Of a stretch of DNA of 64,000 nt, positions 8,552-17,231 are shown piece by piece; the stretch's first letter is position 1; the number at the start of each line of letters is the position of its first letter. The position numbers were made by a program, and so were the translations under genes. Under the pieces are notes generated by a model, which saw nothing but the letters and a program-made list of their open reading frames with translations, made no database searches and was not told the DNA's origin. Location of the stretch: contig SVFT01000005.1 in the NCBI GenBank assembly GCA_015056735.1, positions 1 to 64,000 of the forward strand, in the 5' to 3' direction. Source of the stretch: Lachnospiraceae bacterium. Its GTDB lineage: Bacteria; Bacillota; Clostridia; Lachnospirales; Lachnospiraceae.

Positions 8552-8583
8552 AGCTTCAATCTCCTTTTCACAGATTCATTTTT

Positions 8584-8621
8584 CGTTACTGTTCACAGCC
8601 TTTCAGGCTGCGAACGTAACG
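8584..8621. repeat. Long nested intercistronic hairpin
   Basis: CGTTAC, GTTC and CAGCCT pair in turn with AGGCTG, GAAC and GTAACG, with single-base interruptions and a three-base loop. It lies between two esterase genes. There is no T-run on the minus side, so RNA stabilisation or processing is more likely than termination. Confidence 0.55.
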
Positions 8622-8675
8622 GGTTTTGCCAATTAAATTGCCTTCGGCTTGTTCTGTCTGAAGTGCCGACAGAGC

Positions 8676-10316
8676 CTATGATTTCTGCTCACGTGCGGCG
8701 AGGATATCAAACATGTAGGCAGGGGTAAAGTACTTATCCATGAACTGATAGTAATCTACCAGGGGGAGCACGGCCTTGTATTGGTCAGTCAGCAGATCAC
8801 GTTTGATACGTATGTCATCAGGTCCGGCAATATCCAGAACGTTCTGTTCCCCGGCCGAGTAAGGCTTCCATTCAACCTTATCTGTGGATGGGTTGCCGCA
8901 ACGCGCGAAATTGGTCCACATCTGCTGAACGGTGTCAAAAATCTCATCGGGGATGTTCGTGCCGTTGAAAGCACTGCTCGTCCCGACACAGCGAACGTCG
9001 AACACGAATATGAGCTCCACGGAATGTGCTGCTCCCACATCAGGATTGCTGCCCGGATACGACCAGTAGTAGCTGTAGGTTTTGCCCCACGCACTCTGCT
9101 CGTCGAGCTGTTTAAGCATGGGAACCCTGAACATGAGCTCATCTATGAACTCCGTTTCGATAAGCCCCGGCTCCTTAAACCTGCAGACACGCTTAAATTC
9201 CTCATAATACTTTTTGTCCTCTTCCTTCAGATAGGGAACTGCGTCTCCGACGGTGCGCTGGGCAAATATCTTTTGCTCTTCCATGCTGAACATCGGACCC
9301 TCGCCCATGAACAGTCTGGCCTCGTCGGCCGTACTGCCAGCCATGATTGTTATGTGTTTCGCATAGCCCTTCTTATACATCTCGATAGGTGCCTCGGGGA
9401 GCACCTCTGTGCCGTAGTAGGGACAGGACGTGAAGTTCCCTACCGCTCCGACATATGCCTCATGAAGCTTCTCTTCGCTCAGTGCCATGATGTCGTCCAT
9501 GGTCTTGCAGCCGGTGTACTCGAGCAGTGCTTTAGTCTTGCCCTGCGCGGCTTCGCAGCCGACCGGGAAGGCCAGACCGGTCGAGCCGCTCTGGGCGATG
9601 ACCTTCTGGAAATACCGGTTCGCTTCCTTCATGACCGGCAGAATGGACACCGAACCGCCGCCGGCACTTTGTCCGAAGATAGTCACATTGTCCGGGTCGC
9701 CGCCGAAAGCAGCGATGTTCTCGTGTACCCACCGAAGCGCCATAGCCTGGTCCAAGAGACCGTTGCAGGGCGCAGTCCCAAAGCTTTCACCGCCGGGCAC
9801 CGACGAAAAGTCCATAAAGCCGTACATGTTCAGACGGTAGTTGATAGTTAACATAATAATATCGCTTTGCTTCTGGACGAGGTTGGCTCCGCTGTAGGAG
9901 GCCTGAGATCCTGAGCCGACAACATATGCCCCGCCGTGAATCCATACCATTACCGGTTTCTTTTCGGTCTTGTCGTCGGCGTTGAGCCAGATGTTCAGGT
10001 AGAGGCAGTCCTCGGACTCTATCTTCTGTACGCTGTCCGGATAGCCCGTTGAGCCGAAAGCACCCTTTCCGTAGTACCTGGCCTCGAAGACTCCGTCGCC
10101 CGCATCTACGTACTCCGGTGCCTTGAAGCGACGCTCGCCCACGGGCGGCTTCGCGTAGGGGATACCCAGCCACGATACGACCCCGTGCTCCTCGGTTCCG
10201 ACGAAGGTGCCGTTTATGCACTTCACGGCATGAGTCTTGTCATAGTCTCCCTTGATCTCACTGTTCAGGCTCTCGTATGACTCCAATCTGATCAAATCCT
10301 TAAATTCTCTTTTCAT
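8676..10316 (-). CDS. Type-B carboxylesterase (PnbA-like), second copy
   Basis: A 546-residue type-B carboxylesterase with KCINGTFVG, EDCLYLNIWL, VMVWIHGGAY and the nucleophile elbow FGQSAGGGSV. The frame is open to 10343, where it would overlap the amidohydrolase stop from a TTG codon; ATG 10316 is preferred because AAAGGAG lies 8 bases upstream and the preceding nine residues are not family-like. It closely resembles the copy at 6947-8551, including an N-terminal extension, so the pair probably arose by duplication. It appears cytosolic. It follows the amidohydrolase at 10340-11995 and is probably co-transcribed with it. Confidence 0.9.
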   Translation of the reverse strand: MKREFKDLIRLESYESLNSEIKGDYDKTHAVKCINGTFVGTEEHGVVSWLGIPYAKPPVGERRFKAPEYVDAGDGVFEARYYGKGAFGSTGYPDSVQKIESEDCLYLNIWLNADDKTEKKPVMVWIHGGAYVVGSGSQASYSGANLVQKQSDIIMLTINYRLNMYGFMDFSSVPGGESFGTAPCNGLLDQAMALRWVHENIAAFGGDPDNVTIFGQSAGGGSVSILPVMKEANRYFQKVIAQSGSTGLAFPVGCEAAQGKTKALLEYTGCKTMDDIMALSEEKLHEAYVGAVGNFTSCPYYGTEVLPEAPIEMYKKGYAKHITIMAGSTADEARLFMGEGPMFSMEEQKIFAQRTVGDAVPYLKEEDKKYYEEFKRVCRFKEPGLIETEFIDELMFRVPMLKQLDEQSAWGKTYSYYWSYPGSNPDVGAAHSVELIFVFDVRCVGTSSAFNGTNIPDEIFDTVQQMWTNFARCGNPSTDKVEWKPYSAGEQNVLDIAGPDDIRIKRDLLTDQYKAVLPLVDYYQFMDKYFTPAYMFDILAAREQKS

Positions 10317-10339
10317 AGCTGGTCTCCTTTCAGAAGAAT

Positions 10340-11995
10340 TCAATTTACTTTCTTTCCTGCAAAGTACACATCCGTCGGCTTGTTATTGCTAAAGCCATCT
10401 TTTTCTGCCGTAAGCAGGTCTTGATCAAATACCAGATAGTCCGCGTCCTTGCCGGCAGTGATCGATCCCTTTTTATCCTCTACGCCAAGCTGCTTCGCGC
10501 CGTTGATCGTAAAGCCCAGCAGCATCTCTTCGATATTCATTCTCTCATCTTCCGGAGGGAATACCGTAGCGCATCTTGCAAATTCATAATTTCTGGTCTT
10601 TTCGGTGATCTTACGTGTCATGCCGACTTCCATACCAAGGTAAGGATTCCATGTCATAAAATCCATGAAAGTGATGTTATCACTGGACCATGCGACCAGA
10701 GCACCGCTGTCCCAGACCGTCTTGCAGCGGAACTGCTTTTTGGAGCGCTCCTCACCGAGCCAGGTAGCACTGAAGGCTGTCTCTCCGGCATGCCAGTGCG
10801 GTGTGAAATTCGCGATCACGCCAAGCTTTGCGAAACGATCCAGATCCGCGTCATCCTCAATCTCCAGATGAGCACAGGTAACCCTTACCTTTAAGCTGTC
10901 TCCCAGCTCCTTTTTGGCCATTTCATAGCCATCAAGTACTGTGCGTGACGCGCGCTCTCCCACAGTGTGAAGATGAAGATCCAGATTCGCCTCATTGAGG
11001 TTTTTCAAAAGCTCACAGATTCCCTCTGCGGAAAAAGCAGTAGTTCCGACCGTATCTACATCCACATAAGGGGTGACCATGGCAGCGGTATGGATCTTCT
11101 GTGTACCGTCCATGAAAATCTTCATGGTATGAACCTTAAGGTGCTCCGTGTTGTACTCACGATTGAAGCGCTTAACCTCCTCAAGACCCTCCTTGGCATC
11201 CCGTTCAGCGTTGATCACAAGGCTCCCATCAACATAAACGGGCAACTTGCCCTGTTCATCAAGAGCCTTCAGACGCTTATACACCTTCTCATGGAACTTT
11301 GCGTCCCCAGGAAGACCGGCATCAAAGACGCAGCTCACTCCGTACTCAACGCAAAAGTCAATCCAGCGTTTAAGGGCTGCGTCAACCTGCTCATCGGTAA
11401 GCTCCATCGAGCTGTCGAGGATGATAGGTATTTCCGCTGCGCCTTCAATGCAGTTTCCTGTCACATGTCCGTTCTTACGCACATAAATAGCAAGCCCCGG
11501 TATGGGATCGGGTGTGTCGTCTGTAATACCATGTCTTTCAAGGATCTTTGAGTTTACCCAGATGCTGTGTCCCTCGCCTTCCTGGATCTGAAGCTCGGCA
11601 TCAGGACAGATGGCATCGAGATCCTCCTTTACGATATCCTCTCCGTTAAGGTACTTTTTCTCCAGAAGGAATCTGTAACGCTTCTGACCGGGGTTCTCCT
11701 TGATGCGCCTTTCCATAATGTCAAGAGCCTCCTGTTTGCCGTTAGGCTCAAGGCGTTCTCCCGTATCAGCATATTCAAATCCTACAGGGATAGTCACATG
11801 GACATGACTGTCGATGATACCGGGCATGATAAACCTGCCGCCGAGGTCTGTAACCTCTCCCTCATATTCCGAAAGACCGGCCTCGTCACCCACATAGACG
11901 AACTTGCCGTCCTTTACCACAAGGGCGGAAGCCTCCGGCTTGTCCTTATCTGATGTGAAGATTTTCGCGTTTTTGATGATCTTGTCTACTTTCAT
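10340..11995 (-). CDS. YtcJ-like metal-dependent amidohydrolase
   Basis: A 551-residue amidohydrolase of the COG1574 type. The N-terminal beta domain (IIKNAKIFTSD, VVKDGKFVYVGD) leads to FIMPGIIDSHVHV, whose HxH binds metal. Further barrel positions include LHLHTVGERA, and the C-terminus closes the beta domain with GSITAGKDADYLVFD. GGAG lies 6 bases before the start. This copy is the template for both broken amidohydrolases in the window (49-279 and 4969-5142). It sits 26 bases after one esterase and just before another, so it is likely made together with them. A linked ester-plus-amide substrate is a reasonable but unproven idea. Confidence 0.88.
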   Translation of the reverse strand: MKVDKIIKNAKIFTSDKDKPEASALVVKDGKFVYVGDEAGLSEYEGEVTDLGGRFIMPGIIDSHVHVTIPVGFEYADTGERLEPNGKQEALDIMERRIKENPGQKRYRFLLEKKYLNGEDIVKEDLDAICPDAELQIQEGEGHSIWVNSKILERHGITDDTPDPIPGLAIYVRKNGHVTGNCIEGAAEIPIILDSSMELTDEQVDAALKRWIDFCVEYGVSCVFDAGLPGDAKFHEKVYKRLKALDEQGKLPVYVDGSLVINAERDAKEGLEEVKRFNREYNTEHLKVHTMKIFMDGTQKIHTAAMVTPYVDVDTVGTTAFSAEGICELLKNLNEANLDLHLHTVGERASRTVLDGYEMAKKELGDSLKVRVTCAHLEIEDDADLDRFAKLGVIANFTPHWHAGETAFSATWLGEERSKKQFRCKTVWDSGALVAWSSDNITFMDFMTWNPYLGMEVGMTRKITEKTRNYEFARCATVFPPEDERMNIEEMLLGFTINGAKQLGVEDKKGSITAGKDADYLVFDQDLLTAEKDGFSNNKPTDVYFAGKKVN

Positions 11996-12021
11996 TGTTT
12001 CTCCTTTCGTTTCGAATCCGG

Positions 12022-13557
12022 TCAGCAGACCCTCTTTGATGACCCGTTCCCAAGGCGCCTGGCCCAGGACATCATCAGATCCTCACGCCTTCCGAAAATA
12101 TCCTTCTGCATGCCGATGGCATCGTCGAATACCATCGTCTGACGGTCGTCTCCCGAGAACTTCTTCCACTGATATTTGTCGGTAGAGGGGTTGCCCGTCC
12201 TGGCGAAGTTTGTCCACATCTCCTTAGCGACATGGCGGAACTCGCACTCGTCGGTCCCAACGTTCTCTCCACTCCCCATCGGATCCTCTAAGCAAGTGTC
12301 GAACAGATACGTTATTTCGGCTGCGTGTATCGCGCCAAGGTAGGGGGTTATCACAGGCTTCCTGACGAAGTACATATAGGTATTGCCGCCGGCGGCAGAG
12401 TGCCTGATGGCCATGTCGGTGTTGCCTGCGCGGAAGTTTAAGTCGTTGCAGTATTGCTCCAGCCTGCTCCCCTCGTTTTCGCTTGCGAGCGTGTCCATGA
12501 ACTCGTCATACATGGTCTTCTCCTGGTCGTTAAGCAGCGCGCGATCTCTCTTTGCGATCCACCTCAGCGTATCGAGGAAGCCTTCTTCGCCGCCCTCGGT
12601 CGGAACGAAGTACCTGATCTCATCAAGATTAGATCCGATCATCATATCTATCTTAGACCTCTTCTCATCTCCCCACATCCCGTACAGATCCGCTCTGTCC
12701 TCAGGCAGCGTGACACCGTCGAGGAGTGGGAAGTTGGCAGCTCCGAGAAGGCAGTTCTTGTCAATGATAGCTGCTTTCAGATAGGCATCTATGAGTTGCC
12801 CGGTCGTGAGCTCCATCAGCTCGTCCATGGTCTGGCAGCCCGTTGCGGTCAGGAAGTTCTGCGTGACGTGGATACCGTGCTCCATCGTGTCGGTGTATGC
12901 GATGTTGGCACTCTGTGCGATGATCCTCTTGAAGAGCCCCTCACTTCCGTCTATGAGCGGGAGAAACGTGACACTTGCCGAGCCTGCCGACTCACCGAAG
13001 ATCGTCACATTGTCCGGATCGCCGCCAAATCCTGCGATGTTTTTCTGTACCCACCGTAAGGCCTCGAGCTGGTCGAGCAGGCCGAGGTTGCCTGCCTCCT
13101 TGAAGTTTTCTCCGCCCGGAACACGCTCGAAGTTCATGAATCCTAAAAAACCGAGCCTGTAGTCGATGGACACGAACACGATGTCAGGGGTCTGTTTGGA
13201 GATATTGGTAAGGTCGTAGAGAGGCGATGCCTGGGATTCAGCGCAGAATCCGCCGCCGTGAATCCATACCATGACCGGCTTCCTGCTGTCAGTGCAGGCG
13301 GTATTGCAATAAATGTTCAGCACGAGACAGTCTTCGCCAAACTCCGCCGTTCCCTGCGAGTCGTTCGCGGGCCCGACGGGAATGTGGCCGGGCTTTATCG
13401 CTTCGTACACGCCGTCATCGTCCGCGGCAGGGAGTGCCTTCTGCCAACGAAGCTTCCCTACCGGCTGCGTAGCGTAGGGGATGCCCTTCCAGATGATCAG
13501 CCCGTCTGTCTCCTTGCCGACGAAGGTACCGTTGTTGCATTTGATCTTAGTATCCAT
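12022..13557 (-). CDS. Type-B carboxylesterase (PnbA-like), first copy of the array
   Basis: A 511-residue type-B carboxylesterase, first gene of the esterase/amidohydrolase array. Landmarks are KCNNGTFVG at the start, EDCLVLNIY, VMVWIHGGGF, and the nucleophile elbow FGESAGSASV, the classical GESAG form where the other two copies have GQSAG. It lacks their N-terminal extension, and AAAGGAG lies 8 bases before the ATG. The 340 bases upstream hold a decayed HD-domain gene start and AT-rich sequence; I could not settle on a promoter there. The divergence between this copy and the other two suggests different substrates. Confidence 0.9.
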   Translation of the reverse strand: MDTKIKCNNGTFVGKETDGLIIWKGIPYATQPVGKLRWQKALPAADDDGVYEAIKPGHIPVGPANDSQGTAEFGEDCLVLNIYCNTACTDSRKPVMVWIHGGGFCAESQASPLYDLTNISKQTPDIVFVSIDYRLGFLGFMNFERVPGGENFKEAGNLGLLDQLEALRWVQKNIAGFGGDPDNVTIFGESAGSASVTFLPLIDGSEGLFKRIIAQSANIAYTDTMEHGIHVTQNFLTATGCQTMDELMELTTGQLIDAYLKAAIIDKNCLLGAANFPLLDGVTLPEDRADLYGMWGDEKRSKIDMMIGSNLDEIRYFVPTEGGEEGFLDTLRWIAKRDRALLNDQEKTMYDEFMDTLASENEGSRLEQYCNDLNFRAGNTDMAIRHSAAGGNTYMYFVRKPVITPYLGAIHAAEITYLFDTCLEDPMGSGENVGTDECEFRHVAKEMWTNFARTGNPSTDKYQWKKFSGDDRQTMVFDDAIGMQKDIFGRREDLMMSWARRLGNGSSKRVC

Positions 13558-13711
13558 GTCGCTTTCTCCTTTTCTTTTTTATAGATGCGATTGTTCTGTT
13601 TTCTATATTTTCAACTGTGTTATTCATGCATTTTATCCCGTCATATTAGTATTCGTCATTGCATCATTCACTATTTTGCGCGTATCAAAGTGAAATAAAA
13701 CTTGCCGGTTC

Positions 13712-13783
13712 TTATGTAATAAAGATCTTTTCCTTATCGACCTCCAGCACAAAATCAAGCTGCTGTTTTAATCTCTCGTCCAT
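13712..13783 (-). pseudogene. N-terminal remnant of an HD-domain (YfbR-like) hydrolase gene
   Basis: A 23-codon frame reads MDERLKQQLDFVLEVDKEK and then breaks off. This closely resembles the conserved start of HD-domain 5'-deoxynucleotidase-like proteins common in Clostridia, which continue with an IFRQT segment and then the HD metal site. Nothing of the rest of that protein follows, so this is a truncated relic lying between the surface-protein gene and the esterase array. The family call rests on one short block. The rest of the 13558-13896 gap is AT-rich and holds only the terminator at 13852. Confidence 0.45.
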
Positions 13784-13851
13784 CCCGCATTTCTTTTCCT
13801 ACTATATATACCTATATTATGCGATATGCTCCCCTTTGTATGCAATTAGAA

Positions 13852-13879
13852 ACAGGGATAATGCATGCATTATCCCTGT
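13852..13879 (-). terminator. 28-bp palindromic terminator of the surface-protein gene
   Basis: A perfect 28-bp palindrome (ACAGGGATAATGCA and its complement) lies 18 bases after the stop at 13897. On the minus strand it is followed by TTCTAATT, a weak T-run. It isolates the surface-protein gene from the esterase array. Confidence 0.6.
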
Positions 13880-13896
13880 CCGTACTGTTATTCAGG

Positions 13897-16800
13897 CTAT
13901 TTCTTTTTCTTCTTAGCGTAATGCGCTCTTCTCATCTTCTCACCTGCTGCCCCAAAGAGTGCCACAACAAGCATCCACCAGAAGTTCTTTGCTTCCGGGA
14001 TCGTCTCATCGGCAAGTCCGCCATCAAATGTTGCGGCTGTTGCGGAATCGACATCGCCGATCGTATAAGTTCTTTCATCGCCTTCCGGCGCTGTCTTTTC
14101 AAGCTGTACCGGATTCATTCCATCATCGAAGGAAGCTGCCTGCGCTGAGAGCTGATCGTTAATAATGGTCACATCGCCCTGCGCGCCGTCTGCCTCATTC
14201 ACTGCCGCGCCGCCCGCATTGCCGTCAAAAGCTGCTCCGGCTGCGTTTGCATCCGCTCCTTCCGCGCCACCGGTAAGATCACCCGCCGCGCCGCCGTCCA
14301 GGCCGCCTGCATTCGCATCTGTTGTAACGTTCGTCGCGCTGCCGGACCTTCTGCCGGAGCTTCCGGAGGATTCATTGTTCGCAAATCGTTCCAGTGCATC
14401 GGCCAGATCGCTCTTCGCATCATCGAACTGCTTCTGCAGTGCATCGAGTTTTGTATTGGCTTCGTCTGCCGTCTTCTCGGCTTCAGCTTTTAAGCTGTTC
14501 AGTTTTGCGATCAGTCCGCCGACCGTCAGATCGTTAAGCTCGGCTTTTTCCGCATCGGAAACTTCAAGTCCCAGGTATGTCGCGATATCTTTGATACCGA
14601 GTGCTTCCGTCGCTTTCATGGACTGTCTGCTCAGTTTGCTCTTATCGACCACTTCGTCAATGGCCTCGTTTAGCTTCTCGACCTGATCATGTGCATTCTC
14701 CGCTGCCGCCTCTGCCTTGTCGACCGCATCCTTGTACTGTGCATACTTGGTGATCAGCTTCGCGGTGTCGTCTCCCGATGCGTGATCCGTAACAAATGCG
14801 TTAAGCCCCAGACTTCTTTCCACTAGAGCGTCGATCGTCTCCTGGGTAAATCTGCCGTCTTCGATACCCTTCTGAATGATCTTCGTAAACACGTCTGTCT
14901 TTTGTGAAGTATACTTCACAATATTCTTATCGGATGCAACAATGAGGGCGCTCGTCGCATCGTGCAGCAGGCTTCCCTGATTCTGAACGATCCTGGTCAG
15001 TTTGAATCCGTTGAAGGTGGTCTCATTATCCTCGCCATCCGCCGTTTTCTCAAGTTCGGCTCTGATCACAAGCTGTACATCGCCGTTTGCATCCTCATAA
15101 CTGAATACATCAAAGTCTCCGTCCAGATACTTTTTACTTCTGTCACCATCTTTTTTCGCTTTGTCCGGGTTACCGCCGTAATAATAGTCCAGCACTTTCT
15201 GATTGGCCAGAATCTCGAGTTCTGACTTTTCAAATACAACAATGCCATCCTGGCCCTTCTTGAAATTGAGTTTCGCGGTATTGAGATTTCCTGTCTTAGT
15301 AGCTTCACCTGTAACAGGATCAGTATACGAAGAAAGTCTGGTCAGAGAATCGTAGTTAAAATACTTCTTGCCGTCCTGTACGTCGCCGTTCTCATCGATG
15401 TATTTGTACGTCACCCAAGAATAATTATATTCCTGCGTATCTGCGCCCTTTACATGATCAAATTCAAAGCTTCCGGCAACCACGTTGATTCCCAGAACCT
15501 TGGGCAGGTAGTAATTCTCAATCACTGACCACATAGTGGACCGGAACTGAGTATACATGTCAGTATTCTGATCATTCCACGAATTTCTCCACGCATCATC
15601 TGCGTTATCTGCCTTCATCTTATCCGAGAGCGTATTTGCGGCACCTTCATCCGCAAGCTGATCCGTAACGGTCTCAAGTGCATTTGCAAGCTTTTCAACC
15701 TTTTCTTCCGCTTCATCAACTTCTGCCTGTGCAGCTTTTGCGGAAACGGATGCGCTGTTTGTCTTTTCTTTAAAACTCTCCTCGGCTTCTTCCAGGGCAG
15801 ACTGTGCTGTCTCAAGATTCTTTAAAGCTGCTTCATATTCTTTAACCAACTTGTCGTACAGAGTCTTGCGAAGTTCAAGATCCTCTTTTGTCTCTTTTAC
15901 AAGCTGTTCCAGATCCTGATATGCCTGCTCCGCTTCACGCGATGAGCCGGCAGACTGGATGGATTCAACAAGGAAGGCCGCTTTCTGGCTTGCGGACTCG
16001 ACCTCCTGCGCATTCTGGCCTGCCGCCTGTTTGATCGCCTTGGCACCATCTGCCATTTCTTTTGCTTCTTCCGTCATCTTGGAATAAGATTCATCGGCCT
16101 TTTTATTCTCGGCTTCGGCTTCCACAAGACTCTGCTTTGCATCGGAGATCTTCTCGGAAGCTTTCTTATAATCAGTAAGTGCAGACTCCTTCTTCTCACC
16201 GGAAGGTGTCTCTGAATCGGAAACGATATCCTTTGCCGCCTGCACAAGATCACCGATCGCTTCTTTTGCAGACGCGCTCTCGGAGTCATCCGGATCAGCC
16301 GCTTCGATACCGTCACCGTCATTTCCGCTTATGATCGCATCAGCCGCAGCCTCAGCCGACTCGCTCGCAGGCTTCGCGTCTTCACTTGATCCACCTGCGT
16401 TCTCGGAAGATGTCTCACCGGAAGACTCCGATCCTGTGCTCTCACCGCCGGACTCACCGCCGCCTGACTCGGAGGACCCTGACGATGAACCGGACTCGGA
16501 AGATCCCGATGAAGATCCGAAATCAGAACTCGAAGAGGACCCTGAAACCGACGATTTCGCAGAATCAGCCGCACTCTGTGCGCTGCTCGTTGAGCCCGAT
16601 GAAGATGAACTCGATGAAGACGAGCTCGAAGAACTGCTCTCTGAAGAGCTGCTCTCCGAAGAGCTGCTTCCCGACGAATCCGAATCGCCTTCCGATTCAT
16701 TAGCATACGCCGTGATCGGTGATGATAATGCGATCATGGCAGAAATGCCGATCGTAAGTGCTGATAAAAGACTGACGTTGGTAATGTCTTTTCTTTTCAT
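13897..16800 (-). CDS. Large secreted Ser-rich, coiled-coil surface protein with C-terminal anchor
   Basis: A 967-residue export-type protein. Residues 1-33 form a signal peptide with a likely cut after AYA. A Ser/Glu/Gly low-complexity tract follows (~35-130). Two Ala/Glu/Lys-rich regions predicted to be long coiled coils (~170-370 and ~700-830) flank a globular middle (~400-650) that I do not recognise. A Gly/Ala/Asp-rich stretch follows, then a C-terminus of IPEAKN, a short hydrophobic segment (FWWMLVVALFGAAG, from 940) and a basic tail ending in KKKKK. The layout is that of a wall- or membrane-anchored stalk protein, but no LPxTG motif is present. A perfect AGGAGG precedes the start. It follows the PilZ gene by 27 bases. 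Confidence 0.75.
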   Translation of the reverse strand: MKRKDITNVSLLSALTIGISAMIALSSPITAYANESEGDSDSSGSSSSESSSSESSSSSSSSSSSSSSGSTSSAQSAADSAKSSVSGSSSSSDFGSSSGSSESGSSSGSSESGGGESGGESTGSESSGETSSENAGGSSEDAKPASESAEAAADAIISGNDGDGIEAADPDDSESASAKEAIGDLVQAAKDIVSDSETPSGEKKESALTDYKKASEKISDAKQSLVEAEAENKKADESYSKMTEEAKEMADGAKAIKQAAGQNAQEVESASQKAAFLVESIQSAGSSREAEQAYQDLEQLVKETKEDLELRKTLYDKLVKEYEAALKNLETAQSALEEAEESFKEKTNSASVSAKAAQAEVDEAEEKVEKLANALETVTDQLADEGAANTLSDKMKADNADDAWRNSWNDQNTDMYTQFRSTMWSVIENYYLPKVLGINVVAGSFEFDHVKGADTQEYNYSWVTYKYIDENGDVQDGKKYFNYDSLTRLSSYTDPVTGEATKTGNLNTAKLNFKKGQDGIVVFEKSELEILANQKVLDYYYGGNPDKAKKDGDRSKKYLDGDFDVFSYEDANGDVQLVIRAELEKTADGEDNETTFNGFKLTRIVQNQGSLLHDATSALIVASDKNIVKYTSQKTDVFTKIIQKGIEDGRFTQETIDALVERSLGLNAFVTDHASGDDTAKLITKYAQYKDAVDKAEAAAENAHDQVEKLNEAIDEVVDKSKLSRQSMKATEALGIKDIATYLGLEVSDAEKAELNDLTVGGLIAKLNSLKAEAEKTADEANTKLDALQKQFDDAKSDLADALERFANNESSGSSGRRSGSATNVTTDANAGGLDGGAAGDLTGGAEGADANAAGAAFDGNAGGAAVNEADGAQGDVTIINDQLSAQAASFDDGMNPVQLEKTAPEGDERTYTIGDVDSATAATFDGGLADETIPEAKNFWWMLVVALFGAAGEKMRRAHYAKKKKK

Positions 16801-16827
16801 GTGGTGCCTCCTCTTATTACAAATACT

Positions 16828-17154
16828 TTATTCCGCTTCCTCTTCGTCCCCGCCGATACTCTCGAATAAGAACTGAAGGATATCCGGAGTGAATTTTCTG
16901 GCTTTGAAAGCGACCGATTTCTTCATTCCTTCTTCTTTGTCTTCCCGGACAGCCTCGGCATACATAATCATCGTCTCGGCGACGATGACTACATCCCTGC
17001 CAACCATGTTCGGGATCCGCTTATCTACAGTGATCGCGATACCCAAAGGACTGATGTTCTTGACCTGCCCGTAATACTTATGAAGTGTTTCCTTGTCTAC
17101 GATCACGCTGTTTGCCAAAAACTCAACACGGTTGATCGTTCTTCTTTCCAACAT
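16828..17154 (-). CDS. PilZ-domain protein, probable c-di-GMP receptor
   Basis: A 108-residue single-domain protein with the two PilZ signature parts: an N-terminal RRTINR matching RxxxR and, ~25 residues on, KNISPLGI matching (D/N)xSxxG. Such domains bind cyclic di-GMP and change the activity of a partner. No membrane segment or second domain is seen. The gene stands directly before the large surface protein, so surface attachment under c-di-GMP control is a plausible link. The C-terminal ~25 residues are acidic (GGDEEEAE). Confidence 0.75.
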   Translation of the reverse strand: MLERRTINRVEFLANSVIVDKETLHKYYGQVKNISPLGIAITVDKRIPNMVGRDVVIVAETMIMYAEAVREDKEEGMKKSVAFKARKFTPDILQFLFESIGGDEEEAE

Positions 17155-17231
17155 TTTGAAATACCCCTTTCTCCTCTACAAGATATATATCGTACTTTTT
17201 GCTCAAACAATTTATGATCATTAAAAAAAAT

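Noticed and set aside
8781-9851. 356-codon open frame on the plus strand
   Set aside because: It lies fully inside the second carboxylesterase on the other strand, has a composition unlike a real protein and no ribosome binding site.
16480-16690. Repetitive DNA that could be mistaken for a CRISPR-like or satellite repeat
   Set aside because: It is the coding sequence of the Ser/Glu/Gly-rich tract; no fixed repeat-spacer pattern.
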